From the NCBI RefSeq assembly GCF_000485595.1, contig NW_014577622.1, forward strand, positions 1-27,378: a stretch of 27,378 bases of DNA. Direction: 5' to 3'. Position 1 is the stretch's first letter, and the number at the start of each line of letters is the position of its first letter. Below the pieces are notes generated by a model. That model made no database searches, had not been told where the DNA came from, and saw nothing but the letters and a program-made list of their open reading frames with translations. Source of the DNA: Priapulus caudatus (lineage: Eukaryota; Priapulida; Priapulimorpha; Priapulimorphida; Priapulidae). The translations under genes and the position numbers were made by a program. Below, piece by piece: positions 1-8,974 of this stretch.

Positions 1-18
1 GTCATCTTCGTCGTTACA

Positions 19-123
19 GTAATCGTCCTGGTGGGTAATCGTCCTGGTGGGTAATCGTCCGGGTGGGTAATTGTCCTGGTGGGTAATTGTCCAGTGGGTA
101 ATTGTCCAGTGGGTAGTTGTCCG
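19..123. repeat. 16-bp minisatellite, GTAATCGTCCTGGTGG unit
   Basis: Seen directly: four 16-bp units (starts 19, 35, 51, 67) of gtaatYgtcctggtgg, then two 15-bp units (83, 98) that lose one base (gtaattgtccagtgg), then a partial unit from 113. Units diverge progressively to the right (C to T in the first half, ctg to ca in the second), as in an array degrading at its edge. It abuts the ~545-bp repeat array that starts near 130. Confidence 0.9.
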
Positions 124-129
124 GATACG

Positions 130-1475
130 CCTCTGATGAGATATTGCGCATGCGCTAACACACTAACCTAGCCAGATTTTGTACTGGCTGGTATATGCAG
201 CGAGAACCTTACACGCAAGGTCTTCCTCCAATTTCTTAAGTAATGTCTACTGATGAAATGTTATCATATAAAGCTATGAGCTAGCATAACTCTTATTTAT
301 TTTAAATGCGTAATCTTTGCAAAATAGTCTTCTTTTCGGGAGATATTGCGCATGCGCGCGCACCGTTTAAGGCATGTAGTACCGTCTGAAGAAAACTTCA
401 TAATACAGCTTGCAGAGGGTGAAAGGGGTGGGAGACTGAGGAAAGGCAGCAGGGAATTAAGATAGCTGGGGGTGGTAGAAGAAGTGGGAGGCTGAACGAA
501 AGACAGAGGAGGCAAGTGGAGAGACGAGCGGGCATAAAGTAGGCGTTTTGTACCCTACAGGCTAGGGCGCTCTCCTAATTTTAAACACAGGTCTACTGAT
601 AAAAATCTATTAGAGAAATCTATGCTGGGATACCCCCTAACCATAATAAATGCATATTCATCACAAAATATAACTCCTCTGGTGAGATATTGCGCATGCG
701 CTATAACACACTAACCTAGCCAGATTATGTACTGGCTGGGTATATGCAGCCGGGACCATACATGCAAGGTTTTCTCCTATTTTTTAAGTGATGTCTACTA
801 ATGGAATGTTATTATATAAAGCTATGCTAGGATAACTCCTCTTCATTTTAAATGCATAATCTTTGCAAATTATTCTTCTTCTCGGGAGATATTGCGCATG
901 CGCGCACACCGTTTAAGGCATATAGTACCGTCTGAAGAAAACTTCAAAATATAGCTTGATGAGGGAAAAAGGGCGTGGGAGACTGAGGAAAGGCAGCAGG
1001 GAAGATAGCTGGAGGCGGTAGAAGAAGTGGGAGGCTGAACGAGGGACAGAGGAGGCAAGTGGAAGGACGAGCGGGCATAAAGTAAGCGTTTTGTACCCTA
1101 CAGGCTAGGGCGCTCTCCTAATTTTAAACACAGGTTTACTAATAAAAATCTGTTAGAGAAATCTATGCTGGGATACCACCTAACTATAATAAATGCATAT
1201 TCATCACAAAATATAACTCCTCTGGTGAGATATTGCGCATGCGCTAACTAGCCAGATTGTGTACTGGCTGGTATATGCAGCGGGGACGTTACATGCAAGG
1301 TCTTCCTCCTATTTCTTAAGTGATGTCTACTGATGGAATGTTATTATATAAAGCTATGCTAGGATAACCCCTCTTTATTTTAAAATCATAAGGTTTGCAA
1401 AATATTATTCTTTTCGGGAGATATTGCGCATGCACGAGCACCGTTTCATGCGTGCAGTACGACCTAAATAATAGT
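130..1475. repeat. Tandem array of a ~545-bp satellite-like unit, about 2.5 copies
   Basis: The landmark gagatattgcgcatgcgct recurs at 138, 684 and 1227, giving unit lengths of 546 and 543 bp. Copies 1 and 2 agree through nearly their whole length, with scattered substitutions and small indels. Shared blocks include the tgtactggctg segment, the purine-rich gggagactgaggaaaggcag block, and accctacaggctagggcgct. Copy 3 follows to about 1475 and then breaks off beside an AT microsatellite. Each unit also holds a second copy of the gagatattgcgcatgc landmark 202 bp in (191 bp in copy 3). Reverse-strand open frames of 72 and 62 codons (297-515, 870-1058) lie in the same part of copies 1 and 2. They share a KFSSDGT-CLKRCARMRNIS-type stretch, which I do not recognise. 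The unit could be a satellite, a tandemly duplicated transposon fragment, or a local segmental duplication. Confidence 0.9.
145..1435. promoter_or_regulatory. Six NRF-1-type sites (TGCGCATGCGC) inside the satellite units
   Basis: Perfect TGCGCATGCGC palindromic cores are at 145-155, 347-357, 691-701, 893-903 and 1234-1244. A sixth at 1425-1435 is degenerate (TGCGCATGCAC). Known: YGCGCAYGCGCR is the binding consensus of nuclear respiratory factor 1 (erect wing in flies), normally found in promoters. All six share the same left context gagatat, so they descend from one sequence copied twice per repeat unit. Whether the factor binds here is inference. Confidence 0.6.
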
Positions 1476-1480
1476 ACGTA

Positions 1481-1567
1481 ATATATACGATATGTATATA
1501 TATATATATATATATAATATATTATATATATATATATATTATATATAGGTATATATATATTACGAAT
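1481..1567. repeat. AT microsatellite
   Basis: Imperfect (AT)n with interspersed taatatatta steps that can fold back on themselves. It sits directly at the broken end of the third satellite unit. Confidence 0.9.
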
Positions 1568-1985
1568 GCACATATCTACACAGATATCAATAGCTACTGA
1601 GAGCTAGCGACGCCGCGCGTTACAGCCTTTACATACATATTACAAGTTCTCACGTTTTAATCATGTACATGTTGTAGGATCAGATATAGAGTGACAGATT
1701 CCCCCGGAAACTCGAGACTGCAAAATCCTTTAATTCCCTACCTATATAGGGACCATAGCAGCGATATACGGTCGCGGTTTCTCGTATTTGTTAGGCTATC
1801 AATCGGGGAGTCATTTTTTATACTTTTACATTTTTATTTCCAATTTTAGTGGAGACAGCACATAAATAATAATTTATAGATGGCGGCTTATAAGTATACA
1901 GAAGCACATGACAACCGGGGGCGGCGGCTTTGGGGCCCTTGGGGGAGTGTTCCCCCGTGTGCCCATGCGCATCTCTCGCGCCCAT
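1568..1985. other. No gene seen; unique spacer
   Basis: AT-rich spacer up to about 1880, then a GC-rich block (gggggcggcggctttgggg) leading into the GT-rich region. I see no exon, RNA gene or transposon end. Confidence 0.5.
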
Positions 1986-2199
1986 TGTGGTGTGTGTGGT
2001 GTGTGTTGTGCTGTGGGTGTGGGTGTGCTGCCTGTGGTGTGTGCGCGCCTCCCCCTCGTGCGGGGTGCCGTGTAAATTTCCAGTCTCAGCATGCCATGCA
2101 TATGCGGGCGCCGTGTGCGTGCGCGTATGTGTGGGCATGCGCGCGGGTCTGTGCGTGTGTTTTAGTTCACGTGTGTGTGTCTTTATGCGCGTGTATGTG

Positions 2200-2260
<61 letters not shown>

Positions 2261-2310
2261 GTGTTTGTGTGTGCGCGCGTGTGTCTGTGTGCGCATGTGT
2301 GTGTCGTGTG
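1986..2310. repeat. GT-rich region with (GT)n core at 2203-2280
   Basis: A degenerate GT/GC-rich lead-in (1986-2200) is followed by a nearly pure (GT)n run at 2203-2280 and a degraded tail to about 2310. Every frame stays open here because the repeat lacks stop codons. It ends about 185 bp before the GPCR start codon. Confidence 0.9.
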
Positions 2311-2494
2311 TAGTTTCCCAACGTGGGTGGGGGAACTATGGAATAAGGTTAGTAGTATTCATTGCGCGCGCAGCATTAGACAAATTGCAAATGATAAGGA
2401 GGTAGGTAGGTATTAAAGACATGCAAACGTGATATGTCATGAAAATAACTAAAGTCGCAGAGCTCCTGTTGCATGTTGTAGTCGGCTGTGTAGG

Positions 2495-3489
2495 ATGACT
2501 TCATTATCTAGTGTTCTGGCGTGCAACTTCTCGCAGTCGCTGTTTGTGAATGAAATGGTAACTGAATGTGGGGAGACGGGCGACATTCAACATTCTATAC
2601 AGCCGATTCAGAAATGGTGTGGCTATGTGTTAATTCCCGTCAACATTCTCAACATTGTCGCCAATATTCTCGTCATATTAGCCGTGACACGGACATCATA
2701 TCTGCAAGAGCCCGCACACAAACTAATCGCGAACTTGGCCGTCGTTGGCTTCTTTATGGGAGTGCAAGAAGGCTTCTTCGCGCCGGTAACAGTTTTTTTC
2801 TGCATCACCCACCAAAGATCATATGCCTTGGACACTTTACTGTGGCTACGCTTTTCGCTATCGGATCTACGAACACCATCATTGCAATAAACGTAGACAG
2901 GTACATTGCCATCTCACGCCCTCTGCACTACTACCAGATCATGACACCGCGCGTCATTATCGTCATGATAAGCCTAACTTGGGTTATTGCCGCCATTCCT
3001 AGCAGCATGATTGCTGTCCACAACCGCTGGAAACCCGACGAGCTGTGCCTGTATGACCTCGTCATCAGCAGGAAAACAGCCCTGCTGATGCTTGTCTTCG
3101 TTGGTCTGTGCACTATCGTCATTGTCACCATCTACTCGTACATGATGCTGATCGCTAGACAACATATGAGGCGCATCCAGCCGCTGAGTGGAGCCGGCGG
3201 CCCGCATGAGGAAGCTGCAGAGAGTCACGCCTTCTATACCGCTCTCGTCAATCATCTGAAGCTGGCGAAGACGTTCGGCATTGTCGTCGGCGCCTTCATC
3301 GTCTGCTGGACGCCGTTCTTATTAATAATGGCTTTGAACCTCGCTGGCATCCGGCACGACTTGCTCGATATGCTGCTCGGCGTCGACTACTTGCTTGCAT
3401 ACTGCAATTCCTTCATGAGCTTCCTCATATATGCAGGGAGGAGTAGCCAGTTTCACTCGGCGTTCTGGGCAGTGTTGCCCTCGCGCTGA
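2495..3489 (+). pseudogene. Single-exon class A (rhodopsin-like) orphan GPCR with an apparent -1 frameshift
   Basis: A plasma-membrane seven-helix receptor of about 331 residues in two overlapping frames. The start ATG at 2495 has A at -3 and is the first ATG after an in-frame TAA at 2450. Frame 2 (2495-2800) gives an N-glycosylation sequon NFS at residue 11, helix 1 with N57 (1.50), and helix 2. Frame 1 (about 2800-3489) gives C111 (3.25), S125 (3.39), DRY at 135-137, P143 (3.57), W163 (4.50), second-loop C185, the helix 5-loop 3 stretch YSYMMLIARQHMRRI, CWTPF at 271-275 in helix 6, helix 7 with N305-S306 and Y313 (7.53), and a very short tail. Spacings are exact: 1.50 to 2.50 is 28 residues and C3.25 to R3.50 is 25. 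So every helix is present, and only the frame breaks, at or near the T run 2793-2799. Without the missing base, translation stops at 2888-2890 after 131 codons. Odd positions: 2.50 is Gly not Asp, NPxxY reads SFLIY, and helix 5 lacks Pro5.50. The helix 5/loop 3 stretch faintly recalls melanocortin/adenosine-type receptors; the ligand is unknown. It may be an intact gene with a base-call error, or a young pseudogene. Confidence 0.85.
2793..2800 (+). other. Frame-break point: seven-T run plus C (t ttt ttc)
   Basis: The open frame passes from frame 2 to frame 1 around this homopolymer. One extra T would join the frames at F102 and L103. The bases 2794-2800, read in the upstream frame as t-ttt-ttc, also fit the X-XXY-YYZ pattern of -1 ribosomal slippage sites. 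I see no strong stem-loop just downstream, so a homopolymer deletion, real or technical, is the simpler reading. Confidence 0.6.
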
Positions 3490-3799
3490 TGCTAGAATTT
3501 GACGCTGGCGACGCTGTCTTATGTTTCTGTAAGACATTAGCGTTCATGTGAATATAATTATGTTTGCTTGTGTTTCTATATCGTGATGTCACGTTAAAGC
3601 AGACGAAAGGTAGCTAGATGCAGAACCGGGTCGATGCCTCTACGAGTAGTCCGTTTACCCGTCCGGACTTTACTTCGGCTAGTCTGGTATCTGCTCTCTA
3701 CTATAAAAGTAATAATTCAACAAAATAGTTTAGTTTTTGGCAGACACAGGGTTTATGCGATCCCAGATATAGTGAATTATCCGCCCCGCGCGTGCGTGC

Positions 3800-3801
<2 letters not shown>
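3490..3801. other. GPCR 3' flank
   Basis: No AATAAA or close variant is visible in the first ~300 bp after the stop codon. AATAAA strings appear only near 4430-4455, about 940 bp downstream. Otherwise it is unique sequence without a recognisable element. Confidence 0.4.
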
Positions 3802-3849
<48 letters not shown>

Positions 3850-3863
3850 GTGTGTGTGTGTGT
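3802..3863. repeat. (GT)n microsatellite
   Basis: A 62-bp GT run with one GC interruption near 3845, preceded by a short cgcgcgtgcgtgcg step. It lies about 310 bp after the GPCR stop and has the same strand bias as the array upstream of the gene. Confidence 0.95.
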
Positions 3864-5197
3864 TCGTTAGTCTGTGACCAAATCATAGGACCAAATACTT
3901 TGGCGATTATCTCTGTCCAGCGCATAGTAGTAGCCTCAATGTTGGTAGGCGTGACCAGAAATAAGTAAAGCGCATACCAACTGTATTCATTGCTGCATAG
4001 CGTGGCCAGTGAAGCCAGAGGTGAATAATAACAAACTATTTGTCATTAATCGATTTCTATTAATTGACTGATTATTGTAACGTTGAAATTCACGGATAGT
4101 TTCATGCTAGATAATTTTCTATATCGTGCGTGTCGGCTTTCTAATATTTTCTCGTTATAAAGATTCTCTCACAATGCGGGGGAATCCTATTTAAATATTG
4201 ACGTGTTATGTGTTTGATTAGTTCGGAGACTAAACATGTTTACACCGCCCGTGTTTGTACACTTATAGTAAAGTTAGCATTGTTTCTGAGAGTAAAATAA
4301 TACTAGGTATATATATCCAACCAATTCAAACGAATATGTGTGCTTTTGTGTTAATGGACTTAAAAGTATATCGTGTATGACGAAAAAAGAATTTGTGCAT
4401 TCAAGATCAGATGTGTGAATACGTGTCAGAATAAATGTGTGAATACGTGTCAGAATAAATGTCATAATCCGTGTTTTAAATGAGAAAATGTTTTAAATGG
4501 GTTTTAAATAAAACGTTGAACGACGTAATACCCCGTATTACGGAAGTTACATGATTCAAAAAAACGTTCATAACGCGGAATTTCGCAACGCGAATCACGT
4601 TTTCCTATTTGCTTCCATTACATAATTGGAAGTACGTTTCTCGGTTTCTATAGAAACTTTCTTAACCTAAGGCAGTAAAACAATGACAATTATGAATGCA
4701 AGTAAGTTAACCATGTCCTAATACATATATTACGTATTAAAGTAGGTAACACAGTAGCATGATAACGGACCGCAAAATGCCTTCAATTAACTCACCAGAA
4801 ACGAAGTGAAGTGCAGCATAGCATTAGAGCCAGTGATACGGTGCAATGATCTGGTATAGAGAGTGAGGGGCAATATTACCGGCAGACAAGCCGTGGATAT
4901 CATTGCCACTCATCCCGAATTCGTGTATAGCATGGATCACTATAGACCATAGACGAGAGAAGATATATGGAATACCCTTGCCGTGGGAGCCTGCGCTGAT
5001 TTCAGAAACACGCACAGGCACGTGAAATGCTGGCACAAATCAAAGCCAACCCGCTCGACATGGTAACAGCTGCATGGTATAATGCGTATTACATTCGTCA
5101 TTGGTAATTGAACGCGACACATTTGATAAAATACACACTCATTCATTAAAAACGGTACAAACTCGTCCGCAAAGGAAAAATTATGTACCTCTTTGTG
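3864..5197. other. AT-rich intergenic DNA with one short tandem repeat
   Basis: No gene is supported. At 4413-4460 the 24-bp unit gtgtgaatacgtgtcagaat(aaat) occurs twice in perfect tandem, just before a run of AATAAA-containing AT-rich sequence (4430-4510). Short open frames here have no recognisable domains. Confidence 0.55.
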
Positions 5198-5634
5198 CAG
5201 TGGCGTAGTTAGGGGGGAGGGGGGGCCATGGCCCCCCTGTTGATCCAAAAGTTAAAAAAAATTTAAAAATAAGAATTGCTCTACTAAAAAGAGAATTGTC
5301 GTAGTCAGAATGAAGGCTGTACTCAAAAGTGCCTGAAATGCCATCTCCTGCGATCTACATTTTCAATTTTTTTGGGGGGAGGACCGCCGCCTGTTTTTCA
5401 CCCACCTCCTTGGAATCCTGGATCCGCCACTGAACAGTTACATATCTTGGGACAACGAACAAAAATGTCGCTTTTTTGCATGGCGCCCAAAACAATTGCA
5501 GAGCTGAGATGTGGGGGAGCATAGGGTGTGGAGAGGGAGGCGGAGGAACCATTAAAATATGAAGTCATCCACTATTTTGCGCAGTTCGCTGTTTTTGGCC
5601 CGCCTCCTGTTCAAAAATCCTGGCTACGCCACTG
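5198..5634. mobile_element. Non-autonomous DNA-transposon remnant (hAT/MITE-like), with two right ends
   Basis: The left end starts cagtggcgtagttagg at 5198. The right end, cctggctacgccactg at 5619-5634, is its near inverted copy (first 11 bases identical). A second inverted end, cctggatccgccactg, closes at 5432. CAGTGGCG(T/G)A-type ends are, from memory, common in short hAT-like and related non-autonomous elements of invertebrates. Flanking 8-mers tctttgtg and gatttgcg match at 5 of 8 positions, so a decayed 8-bp target duplication is possible but not proven. There is no transposase reading frame. The layout suggests one element inserted in, or recombined with, a relative. Confidence 0.6.
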
Positions 5635-6898
5635 GATTTGCGAGTTTATTGGTCATAATTTACAAATTGCATGTGGGGAAACTTCCATAAGTCGTCAGCG
5701 ACATCTCTGCTTTCAGAAATGGTGAATAGCAGACTGCGGATTTCTTCTCTGTTTTCATAGAGATTTGTTTTCAAAAACATCACATTGTGCTATAACATTC
5801 GGATTTGTATCGAAATCAATCCCATAGATGGCAGATTTAGCGCGCCCTAAAATACATTATACAAAGCCCTAAGGATTCGCTACCTATTGAGTTGGTTTTA
5901 CCGGTTTTTCTATTAGCGAGCGATATTATTCCTTTATGAATGCGTGGTTTCGCTATCATAACACACGAAAAATGGTCAAGAAAAGATTATGCAGTAACAG
6001 ATGTAGCTACTAGTTTCCGTAAAACGTACAAATTTATTGTCACATCTCGGATTGGGGTCGCCAGATTAGGTGAACAAGAAGGTTACTATGTTAGGCACAT
6101 AAAAAGCGCACCACGATTCTTTGAGCGTGCATGGCTTTCATAACAAGAAATAATCGTCATGGGGTTTTTCTCTGTTTTAATTGCACTTGTTAGCAACAGA
6201 TGCTAGACAATACGACTGCTTGTTTTTCTAAAAAGACGCGTGGAACGCATCTGTAACTTTTTCCTATTAACTTCTTTGTCTCTACTTGTATTATTATATA
6301 TGTATAATTTTAGGAAAATTCGTAATCTTTTTGTAGATACTCGGCAAGCGCCTAAGCAGGTCTGACAATATAAGCTACATAACGATATAGAGTAGTCGGG
6401 CAGACTAGAGACATAATTATCAACGTAAGGAATTGTGATCGACAGATTTGTATCAAACTAGTACGAGTGTTAGCCCCCTAAGTTAATTAGATTTATAATT
6501 ACGACACAGAAGTATCGTATTTCGCGACGATACATTAATAGTTTCAAGGATTTTGTACGTAATAACCCAAGTAGAGAAATGCCAAGTAGAGTTTGCCTAT
6601 ATAGAGTACCTGGCCCACTACTATATACCATGTAAAAGCTCAACATAAGGCCGCTCCCTGTGTTTTTTAAGATTACCCCTAAAATTTGCCATCATTTATA
6701 AAACCATCAGTAATTTTCTATGAAATGTCTGTATCCCATTGCCGCCTTAGACAACAAAACGGAGCCCAATCCTCTGAGCATCCCGATTCTGTGCAACGCC
6801 ATGTGAAATTTTTTAATCTTTTTTTGCCGTTGGTCGGCGCTAATGTCGCGCATTAGAAGTATGTGTAATCCCATAGATATACATACAAGCAAGCGATG
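5635..6898. other. Intergenic, nothing recognised
   Basis: AT-rich unique DNA. A 67-codon open frame at 5940-6143 shows no domain or codon pattern I can defend. No RNA gene or repeat was found before the GATA array. Confidence 0.45.
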
Positions 6899-6982
<84 letters not shown>

Positions 6983-7007
6983 AAAAAAAGAGAGAGAGAG
7001 AGAGAGT
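6899..7007. repeat. (GATA)n followed by (GA)n compound microsatellite
   Basis: About 18 GATA units (6899-6972) run directly into GA repeats, interrupted by an eight-A stretch (gaaaaaaaag) and ending near 7007. Open frames reading SIYLSIYL... on the reverse strand are translations of this tract. Confidence 0.95.
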
Positions 7008-7700
7008 TGAGAAAGTTAAGCGATGTAAGGAGCACAGTGTCATCCTCCACCAACCCTCTATAGACGGCAGGTGTGTAAAGGTGGCGTACAACAGTAAGCC
7101 TCCGCAATTGTTCACCGTTGCACTAATTCGTCTCTAGAAAAGACTTTTTTTTCATTTTTTTTCGCTGAAATTCAGCACTATATTGCAATAATTTGCATTA
7201 TGCACGAAGTAAAATATGAAGTAAAATTGGTCTTGTTGTGTACTTGTGACATTCCGTCAGGTGGCGTAGCCGCAGCGACCGGCTGGTGATTTTTGTGTAT
7301 GAAATGTGTTCAGACAACTTTGCAGAAATTCGCGTCATAGAGCTGGCAAAAGTTTCGAGCGGAGCATAGAGCATGAATCTGTAGTTATTTAACATGAATA
7401 AAGTGTATTTTTTGTAAGTGCAGTAACAGTGTGAGTATTTTAAATTAATTTCTGTTCGATGCTTATTCAGGCCTGCCGCCTATGGACGTCCTCTACTGTT
7501 GTTCAACACCTAAAGCGATGACGTCCGCAGCGTTCGTGCGATCGCGCATTATTGACGTAACTAAGATGCTCAGCGTGCATGCTCCGTAGCAACCGCCGCT
7601 TCATCAGCCGAGCGCCTAGTGCGTGAGCGCTCACTCACCCGCTGCACTGCATCTCGGCAACATCATCGCTGCCTTCAGACAATCACGGTATATTGTCCAC
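7008..7700. other. Intergenic, becoming GC- and CpG-richer from about 7480
   Basis: No coding feature. From about 7480 the sequence becomes CpG-rich and contains CRE-like partial sites (tgacgtcc near 7520, ttgacgtaac near 7553). These may belong to the candidate promoter that follows. Confidence 0.35.
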
Positions 7701-7770
7701 GCGTAGCGCACAGTTCGACCGCATAGCGAAAGTTTGCTGCGCACGAGTTCTCTGCGTATTGTACGTACAT

Positions 7771-7802
7771 TATAAATTACAGATCAGTTCGCTAGTCAGA
7801 CG
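7771..7802 (+). promoter_or_regulatory. Candidate core promoter: TATA box plus initiator
   Basis: TATAAATT at 7771-7778 is followed by a TCAGAC initiator-like string whose A (7798) lies 27 bp from the TATA start, a normal TATA-to-start distance. A second initiator-like TCAGTT at 7784 is too close to the TATA to use it. The region is CpG-rich and preceded by CRE half-sites. Both motifs are short, so this could be chance. Confidence 0.3.
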
Positions 7803-8114
7803 TTCCGTATTCGGGAAGATTGTCGTACCGATCCGGCCGATAGAGGTCAGCACAGTCGTCGACGATACCCGATCTTCGCTCGCGAACCGTTAGTCTCGTA
7901 AATTAATGACTAGCGAGAATTGAAGCCGCATCAGTTAATATCCGTCTTGATTGCACGTACGGGCGCGCTCGCACACACACACACACGGCAGCTGTCTGCG
8001 CAGCGTGCGACCTGCGCGCCTACGCCTGCGAAGCTGACTTCGTGTGTAGTCGTCGTCACATCTACTCGGGCTACGCATTGGAAGCACGCGCACGACCTCC
8101 GTCAGGCTTAACAT
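7798..8114 (+). other. Candidate non-coding first exon ending at a strong splice donor
   Basis: Sequence from the candidate initiator to aacatcgag at 8114, followed by gtaggt at 8115-8120, which matches the animal 5' splice-site consensus well. The stretch is CpG-rich, has only short frames and includes a small (AC)n run near 7973-7986. If real it would be the 5' UTR of a gene whose later exons I cannot find in this window. An alternative is the edge of a solo LTR, but I found no paired LTR or gag-pol frame. Confidence 0.2.
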
Positions 8115-8126
8115 CGAGGTAGGTTA

Positions 8127-8685
8127 CACGTGTTTATTTTTTTGGCGAGGATTGTTTTAGACGTTAGCGTGTCGTCTCTTTGGGCGTTCTGGTATGAATA
8201 TATTATGTCTCGGCCAACTGCGTGTGATGTAGTGCGCCGCGGTGAAATATCTATACTCCGCTGTGTGCGTCCACGATTCATAAATCATGCAACTGAACGA
8301 GTCGAAAATCTACAACACTGGCTTCGGCTGAATTCGGCACAATATATCGAATAGAAGGGAAAACGGAAGCATGGATGAATGAGCGTGCTAGCGTGCGGCG
8401 CCGCTGCGTGCGTGTGTGCGTGCATCTGTGCATGCGTACGCGTGTGCGTGTATGCTACCGAGTATTCATGCCTCGCGGAACATTACAAAGCAAAGATATT
8501 ATCAACTTCGCTCGCAACATTGAGCTTCGCTTGCAGCGAGGGTAAACACACATCAGCGCCGACTTGTTTGTCTGCCAACAATTCTGAACCCGTCGATATC
8601 GCGTCTGCTGAAATCTTGCAACCAGCATGTATGCATATCTACACTTGAAAAACTATGCCAAATGCATATTGACTATTGAAGAATA

Positions 8686-8688
<3 letters not shown>
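8127..8688. other. Intergenic, nothing recognised
   Basis: Unique sequence with short open frames (8130-8354, 8379-8648) lacking recognisable domains; the second partly translates a GTGC-rich stretch (8400-8450). Confidence 0.4.

Positions 8689-8726
<38 letters not shown>
8689..8726. repeat. (AT)19 microsatellite
   Basis: Pure AT dinucleotide run of 38 bp, self-complementary. Confidence 0.95.
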
Positions 8727-8729
<3 letters not shown>

Positions 8730-8960
8730 ATAACATAATATAGTACATAATCTCTATTATGTACTCTTGATACATAGATATATCGATATTCGAGTGAAAT
8801 AGGAAGCTTTATACGTACTGCATCGTTGCGATCGTAGATCACATATTTAAACGTCTACTCTACAAATAACAACGAATTAAAAGTTGCGACATTAAAATCG
8901 ATCAGCTTGCGACGTCGAATTTTTATGTCAATTTACGATGTTGATTTTGCGCTCTTCTTA

Positions 8961-8974
8961 GCATGACGTCATGC
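8961..8974. promoter_or_regulatory. 14-bp perfect palindrome containing a full CRE
   Basis: GCATGACGTCATGC is self-complementary throughout. Its core TGACGTCA (8964-8971) is the full consensus for CREB/ATF-type bZIP factors. It has no annotated neighbour, so function is inferred only from the motif. Confidence 0.45.

Noticed and set aside
19-123. CRISPR-like array from regular 16-bp repeats
   Set aside because: Units are directly contiguous with no spacers, and the surrounding DNA is eukaryotic.
1818-2321. 167-codon reverse-strand His/Thr-rich frame
   Set aside because: It translates the GT-rich region upstream of the GPCR, and antisense frames of similar length overlap it.
2566-2799. N-terminal part of the 307-codon frame starting at 2566
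   Set aside because: Before the frame break this frame encodes no helix. Helices 1 and 2 are in the other frame from 2495, so only the part after about 2800 is real receptor.
2794-2800. Programmed -1 ribosomal frameshift in the GPCR
   Set aside because: The heptamer fits the slippery pattern, but there is no clear stem or pseudoknot at the usual spacing and cellular GPCRs are not known to use this. A homopolymer deletion is simpler.
7480-8120. Solo LTR of a retrotransposon
   Set aside because: TATA and initiator motifs would fit, but I could not find paired TG...CA ends, a second LTR, a primer-binding site or a gag-pol frame.
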